The translations under genes and the position numbers were made by a program. The notes below the pieces were generated by a model. It did no database searches, was not told where the DNA came from, and saw nothing but the letters and a program-made list of their open reading frames with translations. Shown here piece after piece: positions 1 through 8,079 of a stretch of DNA of 64,000 nucleotides. Each line of letters begins with the position of its first letter. Position 1 is the stretch's first letter. This DNA comes from Streptomyces bauhiniae (lineage in GTDB: Bacteria; Actinomycetota; Actinomycetes; Streptomycetales; Streptomycetaceae), in the NCBI RefSeq assembly GCF_004784475.1, contig NZ_SRRT01000013.1, forward strand, positions 1-64,000. The letters are read 5' to 3'.

Positions 1-130
1 GCGATGCCCACCCACCGGCCCGCACCCGCACCGCCGGCCCCCGCCCGCGGCGCCGGGGGAGCGCGAGGGGGCGGCGCGCGAGCGCCCCTCGCAACCCGGC
101 CCCCCGGGCCGGGTGCCGGAAGCGACGGCG

Positions 131-245
131 CCGCGCGGCCGCGCCGGCCACCACGGCGCACCCGTCGCCCGCCGGGGCCGGCCACCGCGTCCGGCGCGCG
201 GCGGGCCCGGCCAGCGCGGCGCGGCCGTCGCCCCCCGCACCAACG
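131..245. repeat. GC-rich noncoding repeat, copy a
   Basis: This stretch of about 115 bp is roughly 85% identical by eye to 1433-1548, with shared blocks such as GGCCGCGCCGGCCACCACGG and GCGGCCGTCGCCCC. Both copies lie in noncoding DNA beyond a gene end. It looks like a remnant of the duplicated intergenic cassette that carries the promoters of this block. I see no gene in 1-252. Confidence 0.6.
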
Positions 246-252
246 CCGCGCC

Positions 253-300
253 CCACCGACTCCGCCCGGGGGCTTGGTGCGCCCCGGGCGGAGTCGGTGG
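253..300 (-). terminator. Strong hairpin terminator of the 305-1114 gene
   Basis: Perfect 19-bp inverted repeat, arms 253-271 and 282-300 with a 10-nt loop, starting four bases beyond the stop codon of the leftmost minus-strand gene. No clear U-tract follows, which is usual for Streptomyces terminators. Confidence 0.75.
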
Positions 301-304
301 TTCG

Positions 305-1114
305 TCACGCGGCGTTGGTGCGGGTCTCGCGGGAGGTGATCGAGTAGGTGTTCTCCGGGATCTTGTGGACGTAGCGGGTCGTCGGGGAGAAGTCGTAGGA
401 GCAGTAGTTGTCCCACGGGCTTCCGGGCCAGAAGACGCGTGCGCACGGGGCACCGGCCCACGGGTGGTAGTAGAGCTCCAGGACGACGCCGGTGGCGTAG
501 CTGCCCTCGACCGTGACGGTGTCACCGACGGCGAAGCCGAAGACGGCGCGCTCCCGGGCGATGTCCTCGGGGTTGGCCAGCCTCATGGCCTGTTCTTCCT
601 TGTGGCCGTTGGCCCAGTAGCCGGACCAGGCGATGGAGAGTGCGCCGTCGTCCACGTCGGTGACGGTTCCTCGCTGGATCACGGGGCGGGCCTTGCCGAC
701 GGTGTCGCGGGCGTCGTCGTGGATCGGGTCGTAGATGAATGTGCGTTCCACCCGGTCGCCGACGCGGTAGCCGCCGGACCGGTCGGCGTAGGTTTCTCCG
801 GGGATGTACTCGCGCGGGATGATCAGCGCCGTCTCGTCGTTGTGCCACACCGGTGACTGGCCGTCGAGGGCGACGTAGCCGTTCAGCGTTGCGGGGAGCG
901 CCGGGAAGCAGGCGACCGACTGCATGAGGGTGTCGAGCCGATCCGGGTTCATGGGGCGCTCGAACTCCCCGAGCACCCAGTCGCCGGGGCGAACTTCGGT
1001 GATGGGGCACAGCCGCGCCGCGCCCATGTCGGTTCCGGCCGGAGGCTGGCGGAACAGCTCCGTCGGGCGCTCGGTGACGATCAGCGGGTAGAACGTGGCG
1101 TCGATGACGGGCAC
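305..1114 (-). CDS. Hypothetical protein, 269 aa
   Basis: I do not recognise a family. The GTG start at 1114 is chosen because GAGGAG lies 6 nt upstream and because the longer frame runs into the promoter cassette. The protein is acidic and rich in aromatic residues, with no predicted signal or membrane segment and no cysteine cluster. It is a single-gene transcription unit driven by promoter/hairpin copy 1 and ended by the 253-300 hairpin. The start codon in the leader hairpin loop (1162) is in frame and would add 16 residues (MAPRP...), so the N-terminus is open to question. Confidence 0.75.
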   Translation of the reverse strand: MPVIDATFYPLIVTERPTELFRQPPAGTDMGAARLCPITEVRPGDWVLGEFERPMNPDRLDTLMQSVACFPALPATLNGYVALDGQSPVWHNDETALIIPREYIPGETYADRSGGYRVGDRVERTFIYDPIHDDARDTVGKARPVIQRGTVTDVDDGALSIAWSGYWANGHKEEQAMRLANPEDIARERAVFGFAVGDTVTVEGSYATGVVLELYYHPWAGAPCARVFWPGSPWDNYCSYDFSPTTRYVHKIPENTYSITSRETRTNAA

Positions 1115-1126
1115 GGCGTTCTCCTC

Positions 1127-1196
1127 GGTTCGGGTTTCGAGTGGTGCCGGTCGGGGTGCCATCCCCTTCCAACAAGAACAACTATACCAGTCATGA
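1127..1196 (-). promoter_or_regulatory. Promoter plus 5'-terminal hairpin leader, copy 1
   Basis: Minus strand: -35-like TTCACG, 17-bp spacer, -10 TATAGT (1191-1196). Seven bases later the predicted RNA folds as GUUGG with CCGGC, an AA/GA internal loop, GGGG (1163-1166) with CCCC (1153-1156), and loop AUGGCA (1157-1162). The conserved single-stranded CUCGAAACCCGAACC follows and then the ribosome binding site of the 305-1114 gene. The hairpin should be the very 5' end of the transcript. Confidence 0.75.
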
Positions 1197-1432
1197 CCCG
1201 TGTCGTGAAGCGTGAAAGGGCTTCTGACCAGGGTTTTTCCGGGTTTCTTCGGCCCGCGCGTTCTCTCCGGGCCGGGCCGCCCACCCTCCTTGCCAGCCGC
1301 TTTTCGCCCGCCCGCGCGGACCCGCACCCGGCGGACGGCCCGCCACGTAAACCGCCCACCGCTGCCGCTCCCCCGCACCGGCCCGACGGCCGGACACGGC
1401 GAGGGGGCCGGCGGCGCCGGGTCCGGGAGCGG

Positions 1433-1548
1433 CGGCGGTGCGCGGCCGCGCCGGCCACCACGGCGCAGCCGCCGCCCGCCGGAGCCGGCCACCCGGGGCG
1501 GCGCGCGGCGGGCAGGGCCGCCACGGCGCGGCCGTCGCCCCCACCGCG
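1433..1548. repeat. GC-rich noncoding repeat, copy b
   Basis: Second copy of the 131-245 block. The interval 1197-1594 contains this block and, nearer copy 1, a roughly 200-bp upstream extension of the promoter cassette that is nearly identical to 5260-5480 and partly shared with 2650-2790. No gene is seen between 1115 and 1614. Confidence 0.6.
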
Positions 1549-1594
1549 CCGGAGATGCCCGGCGGGACGACCACGGCCCAGGTGTCCGCGCTCG

Positions 1595-1613
1595 CCCCGC
1601 CGAGGGGGCGGGG
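1595..1613 (-). terminator. Hairpin after the 1615-2577 gene
   Basis: CCCCGCC (1595-1601) pairs with GGCGGGG (1607-1613) around a 5-nt loop, immediately next to the stop codon of the gene at 1615-2577. Confidence 0.5.
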
Positions 1614-1614
1614 A

Positions 1615-2577
1615 TCAGTGCCAGATGGCTCGGCTCCAGCGCACGAACCAGTACCGGCTGCCGCCTCGGCGGAGGTAGACCGGCAGGCCGGTGGTGCGGC
1701 GGCGGGCTGAGCGTCGGTACCGGCCGTGCACCTGATCCTTGGGGGCGGCACAGGCGGCTGCGGCGGTGACGTACACCCGGTGCAGTTCTTCAGCGGTGCC
1801 GCGCAGGGTGCCGTGCCATCGGTCTCCGGGGGTAAGGGCGAGGTAGGCGCGGTCCAGGATGGTGCGGGTCGCGGCCAGCGTGGCGCGGCGCACGTCCGCA
1901 AGGTGGGCCGCCTTGGCGACCGCTGTGCGGGCCATGCCGTTGGCGGCACGGCAGGCTGGTGCGTCGCAGTCCCGGCATTCCTGCTGGGCGTCGTCGGTGT
2001 CGGGAAGTGGAGGGAGGCCGGCGAGGATGCCGTACGAGTGGTCGAGGAGGGCCGCCGCCCCTTCGGGTCCCCACGGCGCGTGGTCGACGGGTTCGACGGC
2101 GGCCTCGTGCAGCGCGTCAAGAAGCTGGTCGGTGGCGGACTGCACGGCGTTGCTGAGTCGAGTGGCCGCGACTGCCAGGCGGGCGGCTCGCTCGCACGGC
2201 CGGGCCGGGTCGCACCGGCAGACGGAGGGGTCAAGCGGCTCCGGCTCCGGCTCGGCCGGGGGGAAGATGATCGCGGACTCCACGGGTGCCCGTCCGGCCT
2301 CGTTCACAGTGGGGTGCCGGGTGACCTGGTGACCGGCACCCCTGATGATCTCGACGCATTCCTTCAGGAACCGCCCCCGGCGGTGGACATGGCCGCCCAC
2401 GAGATGGTCATGGGCGTTCTCGGGTTCGCACCAGTAGATGAGCACCAGCGCGGTCTGGTCCCAGGTGGCGCGGAGGGTGTAGCCGGTTCCCTTGGCGAGG
2501 GGCGTGTGGCCGTGCTCGCCCAGGAGCGCGGTCAGGGTGGCGTCGAGCGGGGCCAGGTGCCGGAGGTCGGGGTTCAC
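1615..2577 (-). CDS. Hypothetical protein with cysteine clusters, 320 aa
   Basis: Family not recognised. The GTG start at 2577 follows GAGGAG by 6 nt and the leader is identical to that of the 305-1114 gene. The first third is a small mixed alpha/beta region. The middle has CRCDPARPC and CRDCDAPAC, two short cysteine clusters that could bind zinc, and the C-terminus is basic. Single-gene unit under hairpin leader copy 2. The hairpin-loop ATG at 2625 is in frame. Confidence 0.75.
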   Translation of the reverse strand: MNPDLRHLAPLDATLTALLGEHGHTPLAKGTGYTLRATWDQTALVLIYWCEPENAHDHLVGGHVHRRGRFLKECVEIIRGAGHQVTRHPTVNEAGRAPVESAIIFPPAEPEPEPLDPSVCRCDPARPCERAARLAVAATRLSNAVQSATDQLLDALHEAAVEPVDHAPWGPEGAAALLDHSYGILAGLPPLPDTDDAQQECRDCDAPACRAANGMARTAVAKAAHLADVRRATLAATRTILDRAYLALTPGDRWHGTLRGTAEELHRVYVTAAAACAAPKDQVHGRYRRSARRRTTGLPVYLRRGGSRYWFVRWSRAIWH

Positions 2578-2589
2578 GGCGTTCTCCTC

Positions 2590-2649
2590 GGTTCGGGTTT
2601 CGAGTGGTGCCGGTCGGGGTGCCATCCCCTTCCAACAAGAACAACTATA
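2590..2649 (-). promoter_or_regulatory. Promoter plus hairpin leader, copy 2
   Basis: -10 TATAGT (2644-2649), then the same folded leader as copy 1: GUUGG/CCGGC, AA/GA internal loop, GGGG/CCCC (2626-2629 with 2616-2619), loop AUGGCA (2620-2625), trailing CUCGAAACCCGAACC. The -35-like hexamer is TTCCCG with a 17-bp spacer. Confidence 0.75.
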
Positions 2650-2840
2650 CCAGTCATGACCCGCGTCGGGAAGCGTGAAAGGGCTTCTGAACAGGGTTTT
2701 TCCGGGTTTCTTCGGCCCGCGCGTTCTCTCCGGGCCGGGCCGCCCACCCTCCTTGCCAGCCGCTTTTCGCCCGCCCGCGCGGGCCCGCACTCGGGTGGCC
2801 GGCTGCGGCGGGCGGCGGGTCGCCGGGTGTTCGCCCGCTC

Positions 2841-2880
2841 GCCCGCGGGGCTCCCGGCTGCGGCAGGGAGCCCCGCGGGC
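2841..2880 (-). terminator. Terminator of the 2899-4185 gene
   Basis: Perfect 15-bp inverted repeat, arms 2841-2855 and 2866-2880, loop 10 nt. A second short hairpin (CTGACCC with GGGTCAG, 2881-2902) overlaps the stop codon of the gene upstream. Confidence 0.7.
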
Positions 2881-2898
2881 CTGACCCCGTGGGCAGGG

Positions 2899-4185
2899 TC
2901 AGCGCGAGAGGTTCGCGGCGGAGATGATCAGTACCGGCTCGTTGCGGAACCAGGTGTCGCACCCGTCCTCGTCGGTGGACAGGACGACGTACCGGAGGGC
3001 GCGGTCGGCGGTGCCTGCGGCGGCGTGGCATTCCTGGCACTCCCCGCAGGGCTTCGCAGGGTGGGCGGTGTAGGCGATGGCGAAGTGGTCGGCCTCGCGG
3101 GCCCCTTCGGCTCCGTCCGCCGCCTGGCCGAAGTCGGCCAGGATCAGGTCGCCCTCGCGTACGGCGTGCGCCGGGACGGCAACGGCGTCCGCCTCGTCCG
3201 CTTCGGCGGGGAGCGGGTCGCACAGCTCCCCCACCGGCCGGGGCCGGGCCAGGAGCGGCGTTCCGGCGGTGTCGGTTCCGAGGTGACGCAGGGGCCCGGC
3301 CTCCCGGGCGAGGGGAGCCAGGGCGCTGACCGCGCTGGAGATTGCCCAGCGACCGCCGTAGTCGACACGGGCCTGCCGGGTGCGGTCGGTGATGTCGGTG
3401 GTCGTCTCGATGATGCGGCCGGTCTTGGCGTGTCCGTGGTCCGGCAGCTCGAAGGTACGGCGGGCAGAGTCGCCGACGCGCCACCAGACGGCGCTGTCGT
3501 GGTCGGCGGGCGCGGGAAGGTGGTCGACGGGGACGCCGAGGTCGGCGGCGGTGGTGCGCGCGCACGCGAGGCGGGTTCCGGCCCGGTAGAGGGCGGTGTC
3601 CTGCTCGCACGCCGGGCACCGGCCGTGGCCCGCGTACTGGGCGGCGCGGTCCGGGATCAGCGCGCCGAGTTCGGCGTGGGCCGGGTCCATGAGGAGCACG
3701 TACGGGCTGTGCTGGCCGTGCTCGCGGCCCGAGATGACGACGTGTCCGTTCTCCAGGCGGGTGACCCCGGTCAGCGTGACCGGCACCTCCGCGAAGGCGT
3801 CGGGGTAGCGGTCCGTCTCCCCGGCGGCGACCAGCGGGGCGCGGTGCACGGGGCGGACCTGGCGGTGGCCCTGGCGCTCGACCTCTTCCCAGGAGACGAA
3901 CTGCCACCCCTGGGGCGGCGTGGTGCGCCGGGCACGCCGGTAGGCGACGTCCTGGGCGAACATGGTGTCGGCGTCGACCATGCGGACGATGCGCTCCGCA
4001 GCCTCGTACTTGCGGGGGTGGGAGGTGCCGAGCGTCTCCTTGACGCCGACCGCGTGCCACGGCGAGGAGCTACGGCCGATCTTCCGTACGTGCCCGGCCG
4101 GTTCGGCCGCGCCGTCGACGTGGACCGGGGTGCGGCCCTCGCTGTCCGGCTTGCCGTACCGGTAACGGGTCTTGATGTCGCGCAC
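2899..4185 (-). CDS. Hypothetical protein with two CxxC pairs, 428 aa
   Basis: Not recognised. The GTG at 4185 is preceded by GGAGG at a good distance (GGAGGAATC then GTG). CPAC lies near residue 200 and CGECQEC with a nearby His near residue 385; the two cysteine sets could form zinc sites. The protein is otherwise acidic and soluble. It is a monocistronic unit from hairpin leader copy 3 to the 2841-2880 terminator. The start codon in the hairpin loop (GTG, 4235) is out of frame with this gene, unlike copies 1 and 2. Confidence 0.75.
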   Translation of the reverse strand: MRDIKTRYRYGKPDSEGRTPVHVDGAAEPAGHVRKIGRSSSPWHAVGVKETLGTSHPRKYEAAERIVRMVDADTMFAQDVAYRRARRTTPPQGWQFVSWEEVERQGHRQVRPVHRAPLVAAGETDRYPDAFAEVPVTLTGVTRLENGHVVISGREHGQHSPYVLLMDPAHAELGALIPDRAAQYAGHGRCPACEQDTALYRAGTRLACARTTAADLGVPVDHLPAPADHDSAVWWRVGDSARRTFELPDHGHAKTGRIIETTTDITDRTRQARVDYGGRWAISSAVSALAPLAREAGPLRHLGTDTAGTPLLARPRPVGELCDPLPAEADEADAVAVPAHAVREGDLILADFGQAADGAEGAREADHFAIAYTAHPAKPCGECQECHAAAGTADRALRYVVLSTDEDGCDTWFRNEPVLIISAANLSR

Positions 4186-4197
4186 GATTCCTCCGCT

Positions 4198-4259
4198 GGT
4201 TCGGGTTTCGAGTGGTGTGCCGGTCGGGATGCCACCCCCTTCCAACATGAACAACTATA
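4198..4259 (-). promoter_or_regulatory. Promoter plus hairpin leader, copy 3
   Basis: -10 TATAGT (4254-4259). Leader GUUGG/CCGGC, AA/GA internal loop, GGGG paired to UCCC with a closing G-U wobble, loop GUGGCA (4230-4235). The loop starts with GUG instead of AUG while the rest is kept. Confidence 0.7.
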
Positions 4260-4370
4260 CCATTCAGAACCCGTATCGGGAAGCGTGAAAGGGCCTCTGA
4301 ACAGGTCTTTCCCGGCGCACTTCCCACCCGGTGATGCGAGTCGGCCGCAGTCGTCGCAGACTCCGGACGC

Positions 4371-4408
4371 GCCGCCGCCCCCGCCGGGTGTCCAGCGGGG
4401 GCGGCGGC
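4371..4408 (-). terminator. Terminator of the 4419-5177 gene
   Basis: Perfect 14-bp inverted repeat, arms 4371-4384 and 4395-4408, loop 10 nt, 10 bp beyond the stop codon. Confidence 0.7.
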
Positions 4409-4418
4409 TCAGATTCCG

Positions 4419-5177
4419 TCAGGCGCGGGCTTCCCGGCGCTTGCGCTCGTACTCGGCGCGCCACGCCAGCATCGCGGGGTCGTCGTACTCGACGAACACG
4501 TAGAACGCCTTGGCGAAGCAGTCGGTCATGATGTTGGAGCCGTGATCGGCGTTGTACGCCTCCCCGACCGCCTTGAGTTCGACCTCCAGGTCCTTCAGCG
4601 CCTGCGATCGGTGCCACCGCGTGACCTTCTCGCCCTGGTAGTCGGTGACTTCCTCGGCGATCCATCCCCAGTCCTGGGGGATGGACTTGATGTCGATGTA
4701 GATGGAGCCGTAGCCGCGGCCGATGCGGACGCCGAACTTGATCTCTGCGGGCGCTTCCCCGATGGGGTCGAACCGGTAGGTCTCCAGCGCCTGGGACACC
4801 AGTCCGGGGCCGTCCTGGACGAGCGGGGCCTGGCCCGCCTTCCGCGCGACCTTGATGTCCATGCGGATGCCTGCGGCGCGGTCCTTCATGGACTGGCCCG
4901 AGCGGTACTTGCTGCCCTGGAAGAAGGTGTTTCCGTGCGAGTCGTAGCCGCGCTCGTAGATGTCGGCCCACATCTGGGCGCGCTCCTCCTGCTCGTCGCC
5001 GGCCGCGTCCTTCAGCTTCTCCAGCAGGCGACCCAGCATGTGACGGGCGGCTTCCTTCTCGCCTTCGTGACGGCACTTCCCTGTCTCGCGGCAGGTGGGC
5101 GCGGTGCACTCCTTCTCGATCACTGCCCGCAGGGCGTCGATGCGGTTACGGGTCTTCGATGCCTTGGTCTTGGCCAT
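4419..5177 (-). CDS. Hypothetical protein, possible zinc-binding N-terminus, 252 aa
   Basis: ATG at 5177; GAAGGG lies about 9 nt upstream. Residues 1-60 are basic and contain C..C....C.H spacing (CTAPTCRETGKCRH) followed by an amphipathic helix, loosely like DUF2786-type N-termini, but I would not assign that family. The rest is mixed alpha/beta ending in a very basic tail. Monocistronic under hairpin leader copy 4. The hairpin-loop ATG (5235) opens a separate 29-codon frame that overlaps the start of this gene. Confidence 0.75.
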   Translation of the reverse strand: MAKTKASKTRNRIDALRAVIEKECTAPTCRETGKCRHEGEKEAARHMLGRLLEKLKDAAGDEQEERAQMWADIYERGYDSHGNTFFQGSKYRSGQSMKDRAAGIRMDIKVARKAGQAPLVQDGPGLVSQALETYRFDPIGEAPAEIKFGVRIGRGYGSIYIDIKSIPQDWGWIAEEVTDYQGEKVTRWHRSQALKDLEVELKAVGEAYNADHGSNIMTDCFAKAFYVFVEYDDPAMLAWRAEYERKRREARA

Positions 5178-5196
5178 GGCCGGGTGCCCTTCGTTC

Positions 5197-5259
5197 GGTT
5201 CGGGTTTCGAGTGGTTCGGCTGGTCGGGGTGCCATCCCCTTCCAACAAGAACAACTATA
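5197..5259 (-). promoter_or_regulatory. Promoter plus hairpin leader, copy 4
   Basis: -10 TATAGT (5254-5259), -35-like TTCCCG, spacer 17. Leader fold as in copy 1 except that the outer 3' arm is CCAGC instead of CCGGC, which turns a U-G wobble into a U-A pair and keeps the helix. Loop AUGGCA at 5230-5235. Upstream, 5260-5478 repeats the extended cassette found at 1197-1415. Confidence 0.75.
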
Positions 5260-5478
5260 CCAGTCTTGAAGCGTATCGGGAAGCGTGAAAGGGCTTCTGA
5301 CCAGGGTTTTTCCGGGTTTCTTCGGCCCGCGCGTTCTCTCCGGGCCGGGCCGCCCACCCTCCTTGCCAGCCGCTTTTCGCCCGCCCGCGCGGACCCGCAC
5401 CCGGCGGACGGCCCGCCACGTAAACCGCCCACCGCTGCCGCTCCCCCGCACCGGCCCGACGGCCGGACACGGCGAGGG

Positions 5479-5916
5479 TCAGGCCGCCGCGAGCTGCCGT
5501 GAGGGGTAGAGGTAGCGGCCCGGCTGTCCGGGAACGGCGATGGGCGGCCAGCCCGGGGTGGCGCGCAACCTGTGCGGGGGCCGGTGGGTACGGGCGCTCT
5601 CCAGCTCGGCCTGGGTGCGCATCCGGGCGAGGCGGCCGGCCAGCTGTCGGGCGGCGGCGTTGGCCTCGGCGGTGATCTCGGCGTACCAGGCGGTGGGGTC
5701 GTCGTCGGCGAGCTGGTCCAGGCGCTCCTCCTCGGCGGTGTGCCGGCTCCAGCGCTCGGCGGCCTCGATGACGGCGGCGAAGCGGCGCGGGTCGGAGGGC
5801 GGGAGTCGGTTCCAGGCGGGTGAGGCGTAGGCCGGGACGGTCCACTCCCGGGCTCCGTCGGCAAGGGTGGTGACCTGGTGTTCGGCCCACGCTGTGGCGG
5901 CGTCGGCGCTGTGCAC
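5479..5916 (-). CDS. Hypothetical protein, 145 aa
   Basis: GTG at 5916 follows GGAGG by 6 nt. Mostly helical and Ala/Arg-rich; no known domain seen. Second gene of a unit starting at promoter copy 5. It has its own hairpin leader without an obvious promoter (5937-5991), so it may be controlled after transcription. The hairpin-loop ATG (5976) is in frame and would add 20 residues. Confidence 0.7.
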   Translation of the reverse strand: MHSADAATAWAEHQVTTLADGAREWTVPAYASPAWNRLPPSDPRRFAAVIEAAERWSRHTAEEERLDQLADDDPTAWYAEITAEANAAARQLAGRLARMRTQAELESARTHRPPHRLRATPGWPPIAVPGQPGRYLYPSRQLAAA

Positions 5917-5936
5917 GGTGTACCTCCACGGGTGGT

Positions 5937-5991
5937 CGGGTTCGAGTGGTGGGGTCCCGGGGGGCGGCGGTGCCATCCGCCGCCCCCCGGG
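5937..5991 (-). promoter_or_regulatory. Hairpin leader, copy 6 (long stem, no promoter)
   Basis: A 15-bp perfect stem, arms 5956-5970 and 5977-5991, closes the loop AUGGCA (5971-5976). The trailing CACTCGAACCCGACC matches the other copies. The stem sequence differs completely from GGGG/CCCC yet pairs perfectly, while the loop is unchanged. It lies between two genes with no -10 box in view. Confidence 0.7.
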
Positions 5992-5998
5992 TGCCGGT

Positions 5999-6430
5999 TC
6001 AGGCGATCTCGTGCTTGTAGGTCTGCTCGGCGCTGACCAGGAGGTGGTCCTCGCACAGCCCGTAGGCGCTGGCGAGCTGCCGGAGGTTGCCGACGTGGCA
6101 GGCGAGCGCACGGCCGCGGTCGGTGGTCCAGGCAGGGAAGGGGCGGCCGGACAGGCGCGCGAGGTGCAGCTGGTCCAGGTCCTGCGGGCTGAGGACGAGG
6201 GTGCGGCCGTAGTGGAAGGCGTCCGCGAGGGCGTCCCGCACGACGATGGCCACCATGTCGGCGGCGGCCGGGTCACCTTCGGCGCGGCGGGCGGCGCGCG
6301 AGAGGGCGCCGGTCGACCGGAGGGCGGCGCGGGCCGCCTTGGCGGAGGGGACGGGTGCACGGGTGCCCTGCGGGTGGTTGAGCATCGCGTTGACGGCGGT
6401 TCGGGCGCGGCGGGCGTGCGTCTTGGGCAA
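5999..6430 (-). CDS. Hypothetical helical protein, 143 aa
   Basis: TTG at 6430 is chosen because GGAGG lies 8 nt upstream; the next upstream in-frame start is the hairpin-loop GTG at 6484. Alanine-rich and all helical in appearance, with no catalytic motif. First gene of the copy 5 unit. Confidence 0.65.
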   Translation of the reverse strand: MPKTHARRARTAVNAMLNHPQGTRAPVPSAKAARAALRSTGALSRAARRAEGDPAAADMVAIVVRDALADAFHYGRTLVLSPQDLDQLHLARLSGRPFPAWTTDRGRALACHVGNLRQLASAYGLCEDHLLVSAEQTYKHEIA

Positions 6431-6446
6431 GAGGTGGTCCTCCAAC

Positions 6447-6508
6447 GGTTCGGGTTTCGAGTGGTGTGCCGGTCGGGGTGCCACCCCCTTCCAACAAGAA
6501 CAACATTA
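6447..6508 (-). promoter_or_regulatory. Promoter plus hairpin leader, copy 5
   Basis: -35-like TTCACG, 17-bp spacer, -10 TAATGT (6503-6508). Leader fold GUUGG/CCGGC, AA/GA internal loop, GGGG/CCCC, loop GUGGCA (6479-6484), then CUCGAAACCCGAACC. Confidence 0.7.
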
Positions 6509-6598
6509 CCATCCATAACCCGTAACGTGAAGGGTGGGAGTGCCCTTTGAGCAGCGGATTTCATCTCCGCGCCCGACGCGCGGGGGGAAGCAGGGACG

Positions 6599-6636
6599 CC
6601 GACGGCCCGCACCCCTCGCGGGGCGCGGGCCGTCGG
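6599..6636 (-). terminator. Terminator of the 6645-13519 operon
   Basis: 12-bp perfect inverted repeat, arms 6599-6610 and 6625-6636, 8 bp past the stop of the 6645-6923 gene. It closes the long unit that begins at promoter copy 7. Confidence 0.65.
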
Positions 6637-6644
6637 GAACGCGG

Positions 6645-6923
6645 TCAGGAGCGGACGGGGTGAAGGAAGGTCAGGGCCTGCTCGCAGGCGGCTGCGAAGG
6701 TCGTGGTGAAGGGGTCGGTGTCGCCTTCGGCCTGCTGGCACTCCCACAGCACCAGGGCGGCGAGGTCGGCGAGTTCCTCGGCCTGGTCGGCGTCGAGGCG
6801 GAGCGGCGGGGCCGAGGTGCCGCAGCGCGGGCTGGCGGCGGTCAGCCACTCCGGTAGTCCGGCGGGGTGGCACGCCTGCAACGCGGCGTGCAGGCGGCCC
6901 GGGTCGGGGAGCGTGACGCTCAT
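6645..6923 (-). CDS. Hypothetical protein, 92 aa
   Basis: Small acidic helical protein of unknown family. Its ATG overlaps the stop of the preceding gene (ATGA), so it is translationally coupled. Last gene of the operon before the 6599-6636 hairpin. Confidence 0.75.
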   Translation of the reverse strand: MSVTLPDPGRLHAALQACHPAGLPEWLTAASPRCGTSAPPLRLDADQAEELADLAALVLWECQQAEGDTDPFTTTFAAACEQALTFLHPVRS

Positions 6924-7582
6924 GCCGGCGCCACGGCGCCGGTGGGGGCGGGGACGTTCTCGCCCAGCCAGCGCGCGGCAGCGGTGACGGTCGGGAAGTA
7001 CGTGCCGTCGCTGCCGCCGATGTGCTGGAAGACGGGTGTGGGGCGTCCGCCGGAGTCGGGGGTCAGTTCGGTCAGGCCCCAGTGCGCGGTGAAGCACGGC
7101 CTCCCCCGGGGGGTGAGCGCGGGTTCGACGGCACCGACGATGTCCTGCGGGTCGAGCCGGGGCGCGTTGCGGCGGGCGACGAGGTGCCACTGGGGTTCGC
7201 CGGGCTGGTCACTGAGGATGCCCTGCTGCGGCGGAGGGCCCTGGTAGATCCAGAGGGCACCGCACCGCTTGGGCTTGGTCCCCATGCCGAGGCGGACGGT
7301 GTCGAACCGCATCGGCACTTCCGGCAGTTCCGCGCGCAGTTCGGTGGCGGCGCCGCAGCGGCGGCAGTAGATCCGTACGGCCAGCGCCTGGTGGGAGTCG
7401 CCGTGTCCGCACGCCCCGGGGTTGTCGGTGTCCAGCGGGCAGGAGTGTCCGCTGTTCCGCTCCGATCGCTCGGCGCGGTGGAGGCGGTAGTCGACCTCCC
7501 AGGTGGTGGCGGTGCAGTCCGGCCGGTGCTGGGGGGTGGTGTAGTCGAGGTGGGCGGCGAGCGCGCCCAGGCCGCCGGTCAT
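6920..7582 (-). CDS. Hypothetical protein with cysteine clusters, 220 aa
   Basis: Overlaps both neighbours by 4 bp. The first 75 residues carry several Cys and His (HRPDC, HSCPLD, ACGHGDSH, YCRRCG) that could form zinc sites. The remainder is mixed alpha/beta and ends in a segment (TYFPTVTAAARWLGE) that resembles a short substrate- or peptide-binding fold, not assigned. No enzymatic motif. Confidence 0.75.
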   Translation of the reverse strand: MTGGLGALAAHLDYTTPQHRPDCTATTWEVDYRLHRAERSERNSGHSCPLDTDNPGACGHGDSHQALAVRIYCRRCGAATELRAELPEVPMRFDTVRLGMGTKPKRCGALWIYQGPPPQQGILSDQPGEPQWHLVARRNAPRLDPQDIVGAVEPALTPRGRPCFTAHWGLTELTPDSGGRPTPVFQHIGGSDGTYFPTVTAAARWLGENVPAPTGAVAPA

Positions 7583-8067
7583 GCGTCGTCGCCGATGCCG
7601 AGTTCGGCGTGCAGGGCGTTGAGCTTGTCCAGCTCGGGCCCGCCGGTGGCGACGGACAGGAAGCCCTCCGCGCCCATGCCGATCAGGTGGGCTTCCAGGA
7701 CGCGGCGGGCGGTCTGGTGTCCGAAGGAGTTGAGGTAGGCGTCCAGGTGGACGGGGCGGCCCTGGGCGTAGCTGAGGGCGAGGGTGAGGAGCTTCTCGTC
7801 CGCGCCGGTGAGGTACAGGGTGTCGTCGTCGCGTAGGGCGGCGAGGTCGACCTGGGCGGTCAGGGTGCGCTCGCCCACGGGGCCGGGTGTCCAGGCGAGG
7901 GTGGTGTGCCGGGCGAAGTCGCCGCGGCCGGGCAGGCCGGAGCCGGTGAGCAGGTGCACGGCGGCGCGGGTGAGTTCGCTCCGGCTGGCCTGAGCGCCGG
8001 CGGTCAGGGCGTCGGCCATCTCCTCCTCGGAGAGGGAGGCGGGACTGGGGGTGACGTCGTTGGGCAT
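7579..8067 (-). CDS. Hypothetical protein, 162 aa
   Basis: Acidic soluble protein; start ATG at 8067, coupled by a 4-bp overlap to the next gene. No recognised domain. Leu/Ala-rich C-terminal helices suggest a small adaptor, but this is only inference. Confidence 0.75.
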   Translation of the reverse strand: MPNDVTPSPASLSEEEMADALTAGAQASRSELTRAAVHLLTGSGLPGRGDFARHTTLAWTPGPVGERTLTAQVDLAALRDDDTLYLTGADEKLLTLALSYAQGRPVHLDAYLNSFGHQTARRVLEAHLIGMGAEGFLSVATGGPELDKLNALHAELGIGDDA

Positions 8068-8079
8068 GGCGGGTCCTTG

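Noticed and set aside
1127..1196. GGTTCGGGTTTCGAG resembling a tRNA T-loop
   Set aside because: No acceptor, D or anticodon arms can be found, and the element is conserved as a 5' leader hairpin on the other strand.
4419..6056. Very long minus-strand frame spanning the 4419-5177 gene and its promoter cassette
   Set aside because: High GC keeps all frames open. The promoter, hairpin and ribosome binding site at 5177-5259 mark the true start; the extension is a shadow.
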